In this document: positions 1 through 11,612 of the stretch, one piece after another
How the letters are laid out: every line of letters starts with the position of its first letter
Numbering within the stretch: the first letter of the stretch is position 1
From: Mactra quadrangularis
Taxonomy: Eukaryota; Mollusca; Bivalvia; Venerida; Mactridae
Assembly (NCBI GenBank): GCA_025267735.1
Contig: CM046294.1
Span: forward strand, 5,924,001 to 5,988,000
Direction of reading: 5' to 3'
Length of the DNA stretch: 64,000 nucleotides
Notes under the pieces: generated by a model
Told to the model about the DNA's origin: nothing
Seen by the model: only the letters and a program-made list of their open reading frames with translations
The model's database searches: none
Made by a program: the position numbers and the translations under genes

Positions 1-1949
1 GATTAATAGTTTACTTTAAATCATCTACAAAAAAAATGAATCGAGTGATTAATCAGGTCATGGCAAATATAGTTTGGGCAGAAGCTTATGTAGGCTTTTG
101 GGGCAAAGGACGGTAACATTTGTTTTATGCGCTAATTGAATATTTCTTATTGGTTGTATTCTGCAGAATACTTACGGCAAGTGTTTATTTACCTTTTGTA
201 GGTCACGACACTGTGTACCCTCAAGATTTGTGTGATTTGAGTGACTAGCGATTGTCATTAAATAAGAGGAAAGGGTGTGCCTTTGTTAGTTATTGGTTCG
301 AAGCTTAAGGTCATGTCACTGTTATTAAAACATACAGAAACATTTAACTAGTAGGGGACTGCTGTATTTGCCAGCAATTCTCCTTGAGTCTAGTTTAACT
401 TGACTATGTACCAATGCATGAACATTTACATATGGTATATCAAATCGTTTACCTTTGAATTGTAAAACTATTTGGTTTACAAGATAATGATAAAACAAAA
501 CATGTTACATGAAATCATTATGCTTGGCATTCTAGCTGCAATAACAATAAAATAAGTAAAAAAGTCACCATTATTATTTGGCATTCAGGAAACTAGACAG
601 CTATGATAAAATAGTTTCATTTAGATAATGAACATACTTCATATTGTTTTGCTTACTGTAATAACAGCAAATACAATGAGGTATTGTGTAAGCATGTGCA
701 AAAACAATAATAAAAACAATCTTAACTGATGGCAATGATATAAGATTTATCAGATTGGATCATAGATGTTTATATTGCGTCCATTTATTACAAAAGAAGA
801 AATGATAGTAACAGCTGTAATGTAATATAATACTCATAAAACACCTTGCAATCGTTAATTTTTACAACTATTAAAAAGATCTACATTGCTGCATGGTGTC
901 TTAACACCTATTGTCTATTGTAAATGTAAAAGGCGTTTTACAGTACAATTATACATTATTATACATTAAAAAGTTCTACGAAACAAGTATTGACTTCAAC
1001 CAAATTCTTATATTGGCATATTGCATAATTAATGCATCAGTTCCAATATCGGACTAATGACAAACAATAAATTATGTTTAAATGCTATCCGTTTGTTGAA
1101 TATGTGTATATGTAATTGTTTATCACTTACAAAATCTAATCAAAGTGATGGCTATGCAGTACACATATATGTGATTGTTTATCATGTACACATACACATC
1201 AAACCTGTGGCATTTAAGGGGTTATGAAAATACAACTTTGAGCTTGTATTTGCAAAACGGTGGCATACAATAATTCAGGTACCACATTTGACAACATAAA
1301 CAGCTATGTTAATTCTATTCACGTGTTGGATAAATTGCGTAACCATCTCATTCTAGCTCACAAACACTTTTACTTGAATTTGTGTTAAAAACTTTTGCAT
1401 AATGTGCCAAAATCTACAATTTGTTTATTGAATACTTTATTCATTTATATTTATGTGAAAGACTATCAATAAATAAAACGATAATGCATTTTAAAACGCA
1501 TCACAAAGAACACGTGAGGAAAACCAGACTCGATACATTATATTCGACTATTGATGCTAAAGTTATGTTAAGATAAATGTTTAAGATATATACAAAAGTG
1601 TAATAAAATATCAATTTATAAGTTTAACAAATGAATTACTTTGTTCCAACGATAAGGGACTGAATCTCAGCGGGTATATGTATCATTTTACATCACAAAG
1701 ATTGTACAATTTCAAAAACAGTTACAGTATTAGTTCAAAACACAACCATGATAAATTTAAGTATGATAAATGATTGAAAATAAGCAATTTAGCCTGTTTT
1801 ATACCTTTTGTAAATACCGTGGAAAACTCACAAACATTTTCCTTTACGACATGCTACAGTTTCAAGTCGTCGCCACTTTCTGAAAAAAGTTGGCATTTAG
1901 AAAATATTTGTAGGTTTTCTTGAGTGTTTGCTGGTACACGTTCTGGCTA
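1..1949. other. Non-genic sequence left of the minisatellite
   Basis: AT-rich sequence with stops in all frames and no gene I can support. It matches 31753-33692 almost base for base. The last 150 bases (about 1790-1945) loosely resemble part of the foldback repeat at 25760-25850 (shared words around gctacagt and the following cgtc-ctttctg), so the minisatellite may have grown from the edge of an old element. Since all globin exons read leftward, this stretch is downstream of exon A1 and could be intron or intergenic. Confidence 0.6.
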
Positions 1950-3016
1950 ACGTTCAGCTAGTTTAAACCTAAGATATAAGAATTTTCAGTTAGTTTAAAT
2001 CTAAAATATAAGAACGTTCAGTTAGTTATAATGTAAGATATAAGAACGTTTAGTTAGTTTGAATCTAAGAAATAAGAAAGTTCAGTTAGTTTAAATCTAA
2101 AATATAAGAACGTTCAGTAAGTTTAAGTCTAAGATATAAGAACGTTTAGTAAGTTTAAGTCTAAGATATAGGAACGTTTAGTAAGTTTAAGTCTAAGATA
2201 TAAGAACGTTTAGCAAGTTGAAGTCTAAGATATAATAACGTTTAGTAAGTTTAAGTCTAAGATATAAGAACGTTTAGCGAGTTGAAGTCTAAGATATAGG
2301 AACGTTCAGGAAGTTTAAATCTAAGATATAAGAACGTTCAGTTAGTTGAAATCTAAGATATACGAACGTTCCGTTAGTTTAAATTTAAGATATAAGAACG
2401 TTCAGTTAGTTTAAATTTAATATATAAGAACGTTCAGTTAGTTGAAATCTAAGATATACGAACGTTCCGTTAGTTTAAATTTAAGATATAAGAACGTTCA
2501 GTTAGTTTAAATCTAAGATATAAGAACGTTTAGATAGTTTAAATCTAAGATTTAAGAACGTTTAGTTAGTTTAAATTTAAGATATAAGAACGTTTAGTTA
2601 GTTTAAATCTAAGATATAAGAACTTTCATTTAGTTTAAATCTAAGATATAAGAACGTTCAGTGAGTTCAAACCTAAGATATAAGAACGTTCAGTTAGTTG
2701 AAATCTAAGATATACGAACGTTTGGTTAGTTTAAATTTAAGATATAAGAACGTTCAGTTAGTTTAAATTTAAGATATAAGAACGTTCAGTTAGTTTAAAT
2801 ATATGATATAAGAACGTTCAGTTAGTTTAAATTTAAGATATAAAAACGTTTAGTCAGTTTAAATCTAAGATATAAGAACGTTTGGTTAGTTTAAATTTAA
2901 GATATAAGAACGTTCAGTTAGTTTAAATTTAAGATATAAGAACGTTTAGTTAGTTTAAGATCTAAGATAAAAGAACGTACGATTTATATTTAATATCTAG
3001 GATATAAGAACGTTCA
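1950..3016. repeat. 32-bp minisatellite, block 1 array (about 33 units)
   Basis: Head-to-tail array with a 32-bp period; the core of each unit is taagatataagaacgttcag followed by ttagtttaaatc. Variant units carry gaacgttt, gttgaaatc or aagtttaagtc. Around 2343-2535 a three-unit block (96 bp) is itself repeated, a small higher-order repeat. Most units have the 8-bp palindrome GAACGTTC. The partner array at 33693-34315 is shorter and has a different mix of variants. Confidence 0.97.
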
Positions 3017-5282
3017 AAATATTGGTAAAATTCTATCTTTCAAATGTTCTAAGTCTGCGTTTCATTATACTTGATGAATCAATAATGTTTTATATAGTAA
3101 TAAGTACATTAGTTAATTTCTTGATAATTACAACAATCCTCAGATTGTATACAGCAAAAATGTATTATTTGACAGGAATGTTGTTTTGTGATTAGTATTT
3201 ATATCACATCGTACATAAATTGTTTATAGACAATTAGAATACCATTGGCATATATTTAAAAAAAGATACCCATATATATTTTACATTGTGTATAAACTAG
3301 TTTAAAATTGATGTTTTTCATCTATTCGTACTTGCATAGATGAAAATCATAGACACATAAACTATATCAGTGTATTAACGCATTAATATTCCTGCTAACG
3401 AATGCATTAAACCAACGCATTTATTCCTCATAACAACTATTTGTTTGCTTAATTGTATATTATTTCTAATGATGTTATAGGTAATGAGATTTACTTGTTA
3501 TGTAATCATATAATGAAAGTTATTGAAGCCCATTTGGAATAAAGGTACAGAGTATATTTTTGCTGAATTTATTTCAACTGTCAGTAGATCTTACATTTAC
3601 TGATTTAAATACTCACGACAGCACTTCATTGCTCACGATCGTTAAAAATAGACATCCGTATTGGGATTATCGAGGAAATGTTGACTATTTTTAAATCAGC
3701 GGGGCTAGTATACGCACCGATGACAGTTGAATAAAATTTAATAATACACATGGAATACATTTACATAGTTTTTCTGCTTTTAAAATGATTCTAATCAAAC
3801 AAATTTATCGAAACATGGAACTCTAATTTGTCAAATTATTTATAATCAGATATGGATGTACAAACACTAAATGACGCATAGATATGGATAAAAATATCAT
3901 TTATAATATATACAATGAAGAAAAATCTTTCATCTATTTTGTATCAATATTTATAAAGTGAAATATCAAAATATAAATATAATTCTAAATATTATATTAA
4001 CACATATTCTATGTATTGAAGTTGGACTAATTTCATCGAAGTATAATGTCTCACCATGTTGGAGACCAGTGTTGTCAATATAAAAAAACAAATTACTTCC
4101 AGAAATATATTGAATTGACCTTACTTTGCTGTTTAGTAAAAAAAACATCACCTGTTGATATATTCAATGTTAAAGCCCCATTACCATAATACCTATTTTA
4201 CAAATTTCAATAATGACATCAGCAGCAAGATATCCTTTTGGCATATTAAAGTTATTCTTAATACGAAAAATATTATAATCATTTAATAAGAGTATGTACT
4301 ACCATTTGGACGTGTTGAAAAATGTTTTATAAGACATTAAAACCCATAGTTCAAATAATTAATACCTGTATGTAAATGTCTTACAAAACAATTCTGTTAT
4401 AACATTTTTTAAAACTACATTGATAACTTGCTTTGTTTATGAATATATATAATTGTTTTATGTAAATCAATTAAAAGGAAAACAATCGTAGTAAAAATAG
4501 TTCATTGTTACTAACATTAAGTATTATGAAAATAATTAATTTGACGTAACGTCTATTAGCTTAGCTTGGTACAATGTTTCAAGATATGCATCGTGCATAT
4601 AAGAAGGATTTGCTATTTTACAATCATTATTTACACTTTATCTTAAGAAACAAATTGAGAGAAACATATGCATGCATACTGCAATATCACTAGATCAAGA
4701 ATAACACTGTCTTTATTTGAAACAAAGTAGACATTTATCTCGTACAAAACGCTGATTTTTTCCAACGCATTTATGAAAAAGAATAAATAAAAGTTTCATT
4801 GGAATAAGTCAATGCTATTTAATGCATTTCCAAGTGAAATAGATCAAAATACAATGTAGAATTTTGTTGTCTATACTTAAAGCAATAGTTTTGATCACAT
4901 TGTGTTTAAGATGAAATCTCGTGATAAGTAGCAAACTTCTCTAAATAAATACGTTTTAAAATGATTTAGGGTTATATGATATTCAACATTAACATAAAAT
5001 TATAAAAGCGTGGTCTGATATAAAGGTCTATTTTTTCAAGATAAAGAGAACATTGTCTATCTTAAATTTAGAAAGCAAAATGATTGAAGGCTTCACGGTA
5101 TTAAAACAGTTTTCATGTCGGTTGAAGTATATCTTCGTATTGAAGCTTTAACAGAAAAATATCTATGCAGTTTGATAGAAACCAGGATCGAGCTAACATT
5201 ATAACACAAATGTAAAATTTATCTGAGCTCAATAACAGATCTATAGAAATATTGATTGTGGCACTAAAATTTAATTCTACAG
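3017..5282. other. Non-genic sequence, likely intron or intergenic
   Basis: No gene supported. About 170 bases directly after the array (3020-3190) are missing from block 2, where the array runs straight into the homologue of 3195. The rest matches 34316-36388 with few changes. The 61-codon minus-strand ORF at 3966-4151 is broken in block 2 and is taken as chance. Confidence 0.6.
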
Positions 5283-5696
5283 TCTGCTAAACCGTCCGTA
5301 TCCTAGTGAGAAGTAACTGATATACTACTATAGGTATTATTTTCAATAAACTCATCATACAGGAAGGGATTTGTAAATATGATAATAATATATTAAACTA
5401 TGACATTATCTGATAAGATAATATTGATACACTGGTATAGTGTTTTAACACGGTTGTATGAGTTTTACATAGAATTTAAAATTATATAACAAGACATTAT
5501 GACCTAGATTGTCATAAGTGGCGCTTTTTACAAAAATATCTACGATAAAAATCATCATATGTCAAAAGCAAGAACAGTCATAGTATAGTCATCTTTTACA
5601 AAAAAATCTTACGATATAAATCACCATATGTCAAAAGCATGAACAGTCATAGTATAGTCACTTTGGGCTAATTAATTACAAATATCATTGAATTGT
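5283..5696. repeat. Block-1-only segment with a 65-bp direct repeat
   Basis: About 414 bases that block 2 lacks (junction near 36388). It holds two direct copies of a roughly 65-bp unit, 5528-5590 and 5595-5660, each with the words catatgtcaaaagca and gaacagtcatagtatagtca. A single diverged copy of the same unit lies in the intron after exon C1 (20656-20720) and C2 (57177-57240). It was therefore probably present before the block duplication and deleted from block 2. Confidence 0.8.
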
Positions 5697-5850
5697 GTAG
5701 AATGTTGAGTACCTTCTGGATACAATTTCATAGTTATGTTTATTATCCCTTTGACTTTGAACTGCAAAACTTACTAAATTGACTTAAGATATGTTTTTTT
5801 AGTAAGTTTTTTTGTGAAAAGGTGCTAAGGTTAATTCTTTAACAAATATA
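5697..5850. repeat. Intron block shared by globin units A and C
   Basis: This segment (with its block-2 copy at 36390-36510) resembles 20760-20890 and 57290-57410: common order of gaatgttgagtacc or gaatattgtatacc, a gttatgtt-attatcc stretch, then tttttgtgaaaaggtgc. In unit C it lies a few hundred bases after exon 1, in unit A about 2.1 kb after it. It shows that A and C derive from one ancestral unit that included exon 1 plus the start of intron 1. No globin reading frame is kept across it: the unit C version has several stops. Confidence 0.7.
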
Positions 5851-5909
5851 TTACAACAAAGGCGAGCACTGATTGGTTCTATGTATAAGTTTAAACATTT
5901 GAATAAATA

Positions 5910-7160
5910 CTTGATTCATAAAATGAAAGGGTCTTTCAGAACTGTTTGAAAAAAGATGAGTTATCAAGATCACTTACGTTATGTAATTTATTTAACAGCA
6001 CAATTAGGTTGTGATTATAATGGTTATAATTTTAACTAAAACACAACATTTCCATTAACGAGAGTGCATTCTTTGTATTTAAGAAACTAATTCGGTGTTT
6101 ATACATTCTTTATGGTTGAGCTTTAATAATGCTTTTAATTCTCCCCTTTATGCTTTAATAATTCATTCATTCTAACCAAGATATACAGTGCATTTCAATT
6201 ATTTATACAGTATTCTTTTGAAGTTGATATTTTCGGTCAATAAATTTCATTGAAAACAAAAAACACAATGCATGTAAAATGAACGGGTGTGTTTCTCTCA
6301 CAGCAGTTTATATTTGAATAGCAATATAAGGTCAGGTAAGTGTAAGGAACGTCATTAATATGTTATAAAATGATGGTATCCTATATCTTCGTATCAATAA
6401 CAATAGGCCAGAAATTGACAGTTTTGTTTTATCTATGTGGTGCAATCACTCAGATGACGACATGGTGCATTAAACAAGGCATTGTGTCACCTTAAGTGTT
6501 TGTTTGCATAACAACAGAAGGTCGAGTAAGCATGACGTTAACATTTATATCCAATAAAAACAAATTGAAAGGCTCTTTCACTGATCAGAAATAAATGTAA
6601 CAAGGATGTTAGTGTTGACAACATTTCCATTATTTAGATTACATACTTTGTGTATAACAGAGTCAATCAATGTTTACACTTGCTCTATGTTTAAACTTTA
6701 ATACTGCTTTTAATCTTCCAGTTTAAGCATAATTTATTCTAACCAATTAAGATATTCAGTGCATTTTAATTATGCACACAGTATTCTTTTGATGTTGATA
6801 TTTCCGGTCAATACATTTCTTTTAACATAAAAAACAAAATAAAAGTAAAATGAACATGTTTGATTCTCTTAGAGCAGTTTTATTTGACTAGCAATATAAG
6901 GTTAGATAGGTGTAAAGAACGTCATTGATATTCTATAAAAACGATGGTATCCTATATCTTCATATCAATAACAATAGGCTAGAAATTGACATAATTGTTT
7001 TATCTTTGTAGTGCAATCATTCAGATGACGACATGACTCATTAAACAAGGCGTTTTGTCACCCTTAGTGTTTGTTTGGATAACAACAAACGGTCGAGTAA
7101 GCATGAAGGTAACATTGATATTCGATATAAACAAACTGAAGGGCTCTTTTACTGTTTGAA
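5910..7160. repeat. About 571-bp tandem duplication in intron 1 of exon A1
   Basis: Two diverged direct copies. Markers such as gatggtatcctatatcttc occur at 6372 and 6943, 571 bases apart, and many other words recur at the same offset (gcaatataaggt, gatgacgacatg, ggtcgagtaagcatga). The same two copies, with the same offset, occur at about 36600-37850 in block 2, so this event is older than the block duplication. No ORF is preserved. Confidence 0.9.
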
Positions 7161-7955
7161 AAAAAAATGTAAATATAATTTCAATTTATGGCATTTTTAC
7201 ACAACTTGATTTTTAGAGAACGATCATTTACAATATTCGAACCCATAACTTTGAACATTGATATGTCTATTGCGAATCTAAGTGCATTCGCAGATTTTTC
7301 TGTAACTTGACACATTTGCACTACAGACATCTTGAATTTAACTGTAAGCACACCAATACTTCCTACACCAATTTGTGTTGATAACCCTTTTCTGTAATAT
7401 ACAGACGATTGTCTGTAAATAACATTAAGTTAAGTGCTTAGAAGTCTTACAAAGTTTGCTACATTCCAATATAAGTGACCAAATAATGATATAAAATTAT
7501 ACTGAGAAAATACCTCATATAAATGCCCAATCACCAATATAATATTTTTGACGAGCGGTGAAAGTAACCACAAACTTTCGGCTCAGAAAATTAGTGACGG
7601 TAAAGGCTTTGATAGTAGTCTTGCTAAGAATAAAACCATCTCTTAATCGAAGATTGCCCGCAAGGCTGTAGTAACTCGATCTTTACCAAAAACACTTACT
7701 TTAGTCTAGCGCGCAACCCTCGATATTTATGTTGTCAAGTAATTGTCTTCATGGAGAGGAATTTGAAATCGATTATGATAACCAAAATAATCACAAGAAT
7801 TTTGAGGACGATAATGTTAACCATAAATAGACAATATATCCAAGTATATCCATCTTAAAAATAATGCCTGTTTTTTACCAATTTCTTAACCATTGAAAGC
7901 AGACTTAGAGGTAAAAATCGTCTAAAGTCGTAGATATAAAATGAAATGTACTTAC
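7161..7955. other. Proximal intron 1 after exon A1
   Basis: Begins with the GTAAGT donor of exon A1 (reading leftward from 7955). No coding signal is seen. It is almost identical to 37855-38667, apart from a 23-base extra piece in block 2 near 38018-38040. Confidence 0.55.
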
Positions 7956-8134
7956 TTTACAAATGTTATAACTCCGACTTTGTTTATATCGTCCTTCACA
8001 ATTGACCACATTTCTTTTAATAGTTTAACTTCAATATCACTAACTATTGGTGCTGGGTCGGCCGGATTGAATGTAGTATGCAGTTGTACTTTTTTATTAT
8101 TAATTTCATTTAATTTCGTTGATAATGACCCCAT
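7956..8134 (-). CDS. Globin family, first coding exon (A1)
   Basis: Encodes 59 codons plus two bases (AA) of codon 60, followed by the donor GTAAGT, so the intron is phase 2 at the position of the globin B12.2 intron. Starts MGSLSTK: Gly2 with Thr6 and Lys7 fits an N-myristoylation signal. Residues 8-30 form a variable, hydrophilic leader containing FNPADP. Helix A follows, with Trp43 at the expected A12 place (KEMW), then KDDINKVGVITFVK as helix B. Globins bind haem and O2 or related ligands; the haem-contacting residues (CD1 Phe, E7 and F8 His) lie in later exons that I could not find. The coding bases are identical to exon A2. The Met-Gly start is chosen because all eight copies share it. 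Could belong to a complete gene or be one of several alternative first exons. Confidence 0.85.
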
Positions 8135-8339
8135 TTTATCTACTTAGTCATTTTGTAGTTTCATATACAAAAAGAAATTAGTAAAAATATCGACAGTAGC
8201 AAATTAAGTTAATTGTTACAATTCAAATACTTCAAGCATTACTTACATGTAACGAATAGTTTATTGGAACACTCAATCATCTTATGAATTCATTAAATGC
8301 ATATCCAAGAATGAGAACAGCATACACTTACATAGTATA

Positions 8340-8450
8340 ATACTACATCTTTATATTCAAACATTAATATTTAAACACTTATATTCAAACACTATTATTC
8401 AAACACTAATATTCGAACGCTAATATTCAAACACTAATATGTAAACTGGT
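8340..8450. repeat. About 15-bp tandem repeat upstream of exon A1
   Basis: Degenerate tandem copies of a 14-16 base unit like attcaaacactaat. The block-2 counterpart (39060-39210) has more units and different variants, so this is one of the fastest-changing spots between the blocks. It lies 200-300 bases upstream of the start codon. Confidence 0.8.
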
Positions 8451-11225
8451 GTTGGTTGTATTCAAACATGCTGTTATCACTCTAAATATCAATATACTGC
8501 ATAGTATACCAAGTCATTACGCTGAAATAATTCTAACTTCCCACTAACTCAGGTAGTGCTACTGTTAAACAGATTATCTACGATTATAAAAGTATTTACA
8601 TCAAGTTTTATAAGAGGAAATGGTCATGCGGTAGAACACATGCTACTAGTGATAGATTTCAACATATCGGATTTTTTACTTTATCATTGACGCTATTAAT
8701 GCATTAAACAGATCAATTTACTAAGGTGAAAACGGATACCTGTAAGTATGGTTAAGTTCTGTCGTGTCATTCGTTAGCTGCACAATAAACGGGACAAAAA
8801 ATTGGTGCAAAACATCAAAGATGGTATCAACAGTCCGCTTTTACTCATATCATGATCAGAGTGTATAAAGACCTCACAGATACAGTGCAACGACGTTAGA
8901 GTCTGTAAATATAACACGTGATATAGTACTAGAATAACGAATTGTTCCACGTTGATGGTTTGATTAAACCACGTATGGAACGTTGTAATATAGACTGGAA
9001 CACCTGCATTTTATTGAAAACAAAAATCTTTAAAACAAATCGGCGCTATGCTAGGTTTATTTTGTTTAAAGCATAAATAGTCATATTCGCTGTTCAGGCT
9101 TACAGACTAGAGCGTACCACGACGAATGTATAATCAATTAGTATAGAGAGTCACCCATAATACACAGATTAAATAGTCAGCAACTACAGTCCGTGTTACG
9201 CACCTGATCACATAAACTACTACTCCATAAATCTTAAGGCAAGTATAAATAATTAATTCATGAAATGTTTCTTTTTTGTTATTTATCCATAGTTTCAAAC
9301 AATTTAATGGTTGTAGAACAGTTTTTTACAGTCATAACAAAAGAGAAGTGTTATTTTATAAATATAATTAAACTCTTGGCTCAAGGGTAATTACTTCTTT
9401 TTTTGGTATTTAAGAACAGCTCAGGAATACACGTTTCTTTAACTATAAATGTATACGCAAAAACGGTTTAGAAATCATCTTAAATAATTTAACGTTCAAA
9501 TGACCATAGCATTGAGATTTTTGTAAAAATATGCATGTGTGACTTGCAGGATACAATTGTTGCAGAAACAGAACTTTAACATGCATAAAAGTTTTACATT
9601 ATACTGCAATTGGAACAAATGTTATATTATGTAATCTTTTATCAATAAACTTTTAATAGTTATAGTTTGGTTTTGTATTTCGATAATCATAACAATGCTG
9701 AACATTTTTCTTCAAAATACATTAAAACTTCAATAACAAACATACACATTATGTATTATTAATGATACACCATATAAATGATACATTAATGTATAAAGCA
9801 CATCATTATGATAACATTTATCTCTCACTGGGGATTCGATATATAATGTTTACTGTGATTAACTCATTAATTGCACATTTTTGTGAGCAACATTGTGAGG
9901 GTAGAATAGAACATTATACATAATACATTATCTAGGAAGTTAATTGTCTTTTATAATACACAGTAGGTTGGGCAAACAATATCTAGAAATTTATTTCATT
10001 TGATCGCACATCGTTGTTTGTAACTATTTGAATATGGATTTGTTAATACAAGCACATTAATGCATCTAGGCTACAATTATTAAACCGGCACTAAATGCCT
10101 ATTCAGAGTTATTAAATTAAATAACGTAATATATAAAAACGTAATTTTGTTTAATGAAATTTGAAAAAGTATTTTAAAAATCCGACCAATTTTATAAAAA
10201 AGATAAATCACATTCTCACTTCAAAAAGCATATCCATGCAAACTTTAGAATAGTTCGTTAATTTTGTGTTTAGTTGTCTTCTATAAACATTCAAGTATTC
10301 TATTTTAATGCGTGAACATGTTACAGTAAATTCTTTTTTGTGTGAGATTATAACGCAATATTTCGGGAACTAACTTATTATTCTCACTTTTGTATGCTTT
10401 TAAGTATGAATATATCGCAGTATTATGAACATCTAACTCTATATAGAAAAAAATGAAATACCAATTGGTCTCAGGCAAATAAGGTCTGGTAACAGTTGGA
10501 GTTATATCGAAAGGCTTTTCGTGATACCTCCTTTACCACTTATAACAAAAGAAAGACGGTCATTATTTTATCATAATTCAAACCATCAACACATTGAGCA
10601 ATCGAATTATTTATTTCTTTTACAATAAAGCTGACAATAAGTTATAATGGTCTCATCCATTAAAAAAACCCACATGTGTTACTGGCATTCAAAAAAGCAT
10701 TATATTGAACGTTCGCCATTAGACATTCCTATGATGACTGAGATATCTATTTTGACTTTACCAATTATTATTCTATTTTAGATCTTTATTTATTCAAATG
10801 ACCAAGTTTTATTCCTTTTAAAAATTGTTTCAAATTTAAATTTCAAAAATAAGTATTTTAATACATTTTATAACAAAGTCAATCACACGCAAAGAAGTTG
10901 AAAACAGAGCATAAGTAAATATATGAGATATAAATATGTAGCATGTTACCAAGTATCAAAAAGTATTTTATATAAATATAAATAAAAGTTATGCACCACA
11001 GTAAACCATTTAAATTTAAACATTTAAAACAAATTGTTTCTAAATAATAAGTAAGTAATAAACCGAGTACTGGAAGTATTGATGAATGCGTTTGGTTTAC
11101 TTAATGAAGTTTTTTATTCAACTCACCTAATTATAGTACTATACGTACAGTCAAGGCACAAAATTATCAAACAATATAAAACATATACATTCACAGTTAT
11201 GTATAACAGATAAAAACTAACTTAC
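8451..11225. other. Interval between exon B1 and exon A1
   Basis: AT-rich, no ORF worth naming. If B1 were a compact complete gene its exons 2 and 3 should lie here, yet I see no stop-free segment of globin exon 2 size (about 220 bases). Block 2 differs by several insertions: about 715 bases at 39965-40680, about 260 at 40905-41165, and about 4.2 kb at 41277-45458 that carries exon E. Confidence 0.55.
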
Positions 11226-11404
11226 TTTACAAATGTTATAACTCCAACTTTATGAATGTCATCTTTTACAACTAACCACATTTCTCTTAAAAGTTTAACT
11301 TCCAGATCACTCAGTGTTGGCGGTGGGTCTGAAGGATTGAATGTTGAATGTAACTTGTTGGATTTATTATCAAGATCGTCAAACTTTGTTGCTAAATGAC
11401 CCAT
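11226..11404 (-). CDS. Globin family, first coding exon (B1)
   Basis: 59 codons plus AA, then donor GTAAGT (phase 2). Protein starts MGHLATK, with Thr6-Lys7 of the candidate myristoylation motif, a leader with FNPSDPPPTLSD, helix A with LLREMW (Trp43), and helix B DDIHKVGVITFVK. An in-frame ATG lies 18 codons upstream (11456-11458), but exon B2 has no such extension and the Met-Gly start is shared by the whole family, so I use 11404. Compared with B2 the coding part differs at four bases, all silent (codons for Val59, Phe22, Ser21 and Lys7), so the protein is identical. This argues for selection on the product since the block duplication. Later globin exons not found. Confidence 0.88.
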
Positions 11405-11604
11405 TGTACAAATACTAAATCCAGATATCAAATATTCTTTTTTTGTAACGGAATCCAAAAATTATTGATAACCATAACAAACTTTTACAAAAAAAAATTA
11501 CCAGGTTGTACGTACTGCACTAAATAATAAGATGTAGCAAATGCTTGCCTGCAACTAAGAGCAAGCATTTGTTCATTATTCGTTAAATGGAAAATTCAGA
11601 TCTG

Positions 11605-11612
11605 TATATAAA
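11605..11612 (-). promoter_or_regulatory. Candidate TATA box for exon B1
   Basis: On the minus strand it reads TTTATATAC, about 200 bases upstream of the ATG. The same sequence is kept in block 2 at 48011-48018 at nearly the same distance from exon B2. In an AT-rich genome this is weak evidence; it could be chance. Confidence 0.35.

Noticed and set aside
1950..3016. CRISPR-like array
   Set aside because: Units are contiguous 32-bp tandem repeats without distinct spacers, in a eukaryotic genome.
5697..5800. Minus-strand frame KLYPEGTQHSTQF after a good acceptor-like TTTTGCAG, considered as a globin exon 2
   Set aside because: The similarity to LFETxPE-type sequence is short, the frame stops soon after, and the same block after exon C1 carries several stops.
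7941..8147. 68-codon plus-strand ORF, also at 38653-38859
   Set aside because: It is the reverse-strand shadow of globin exons A1 and A2.
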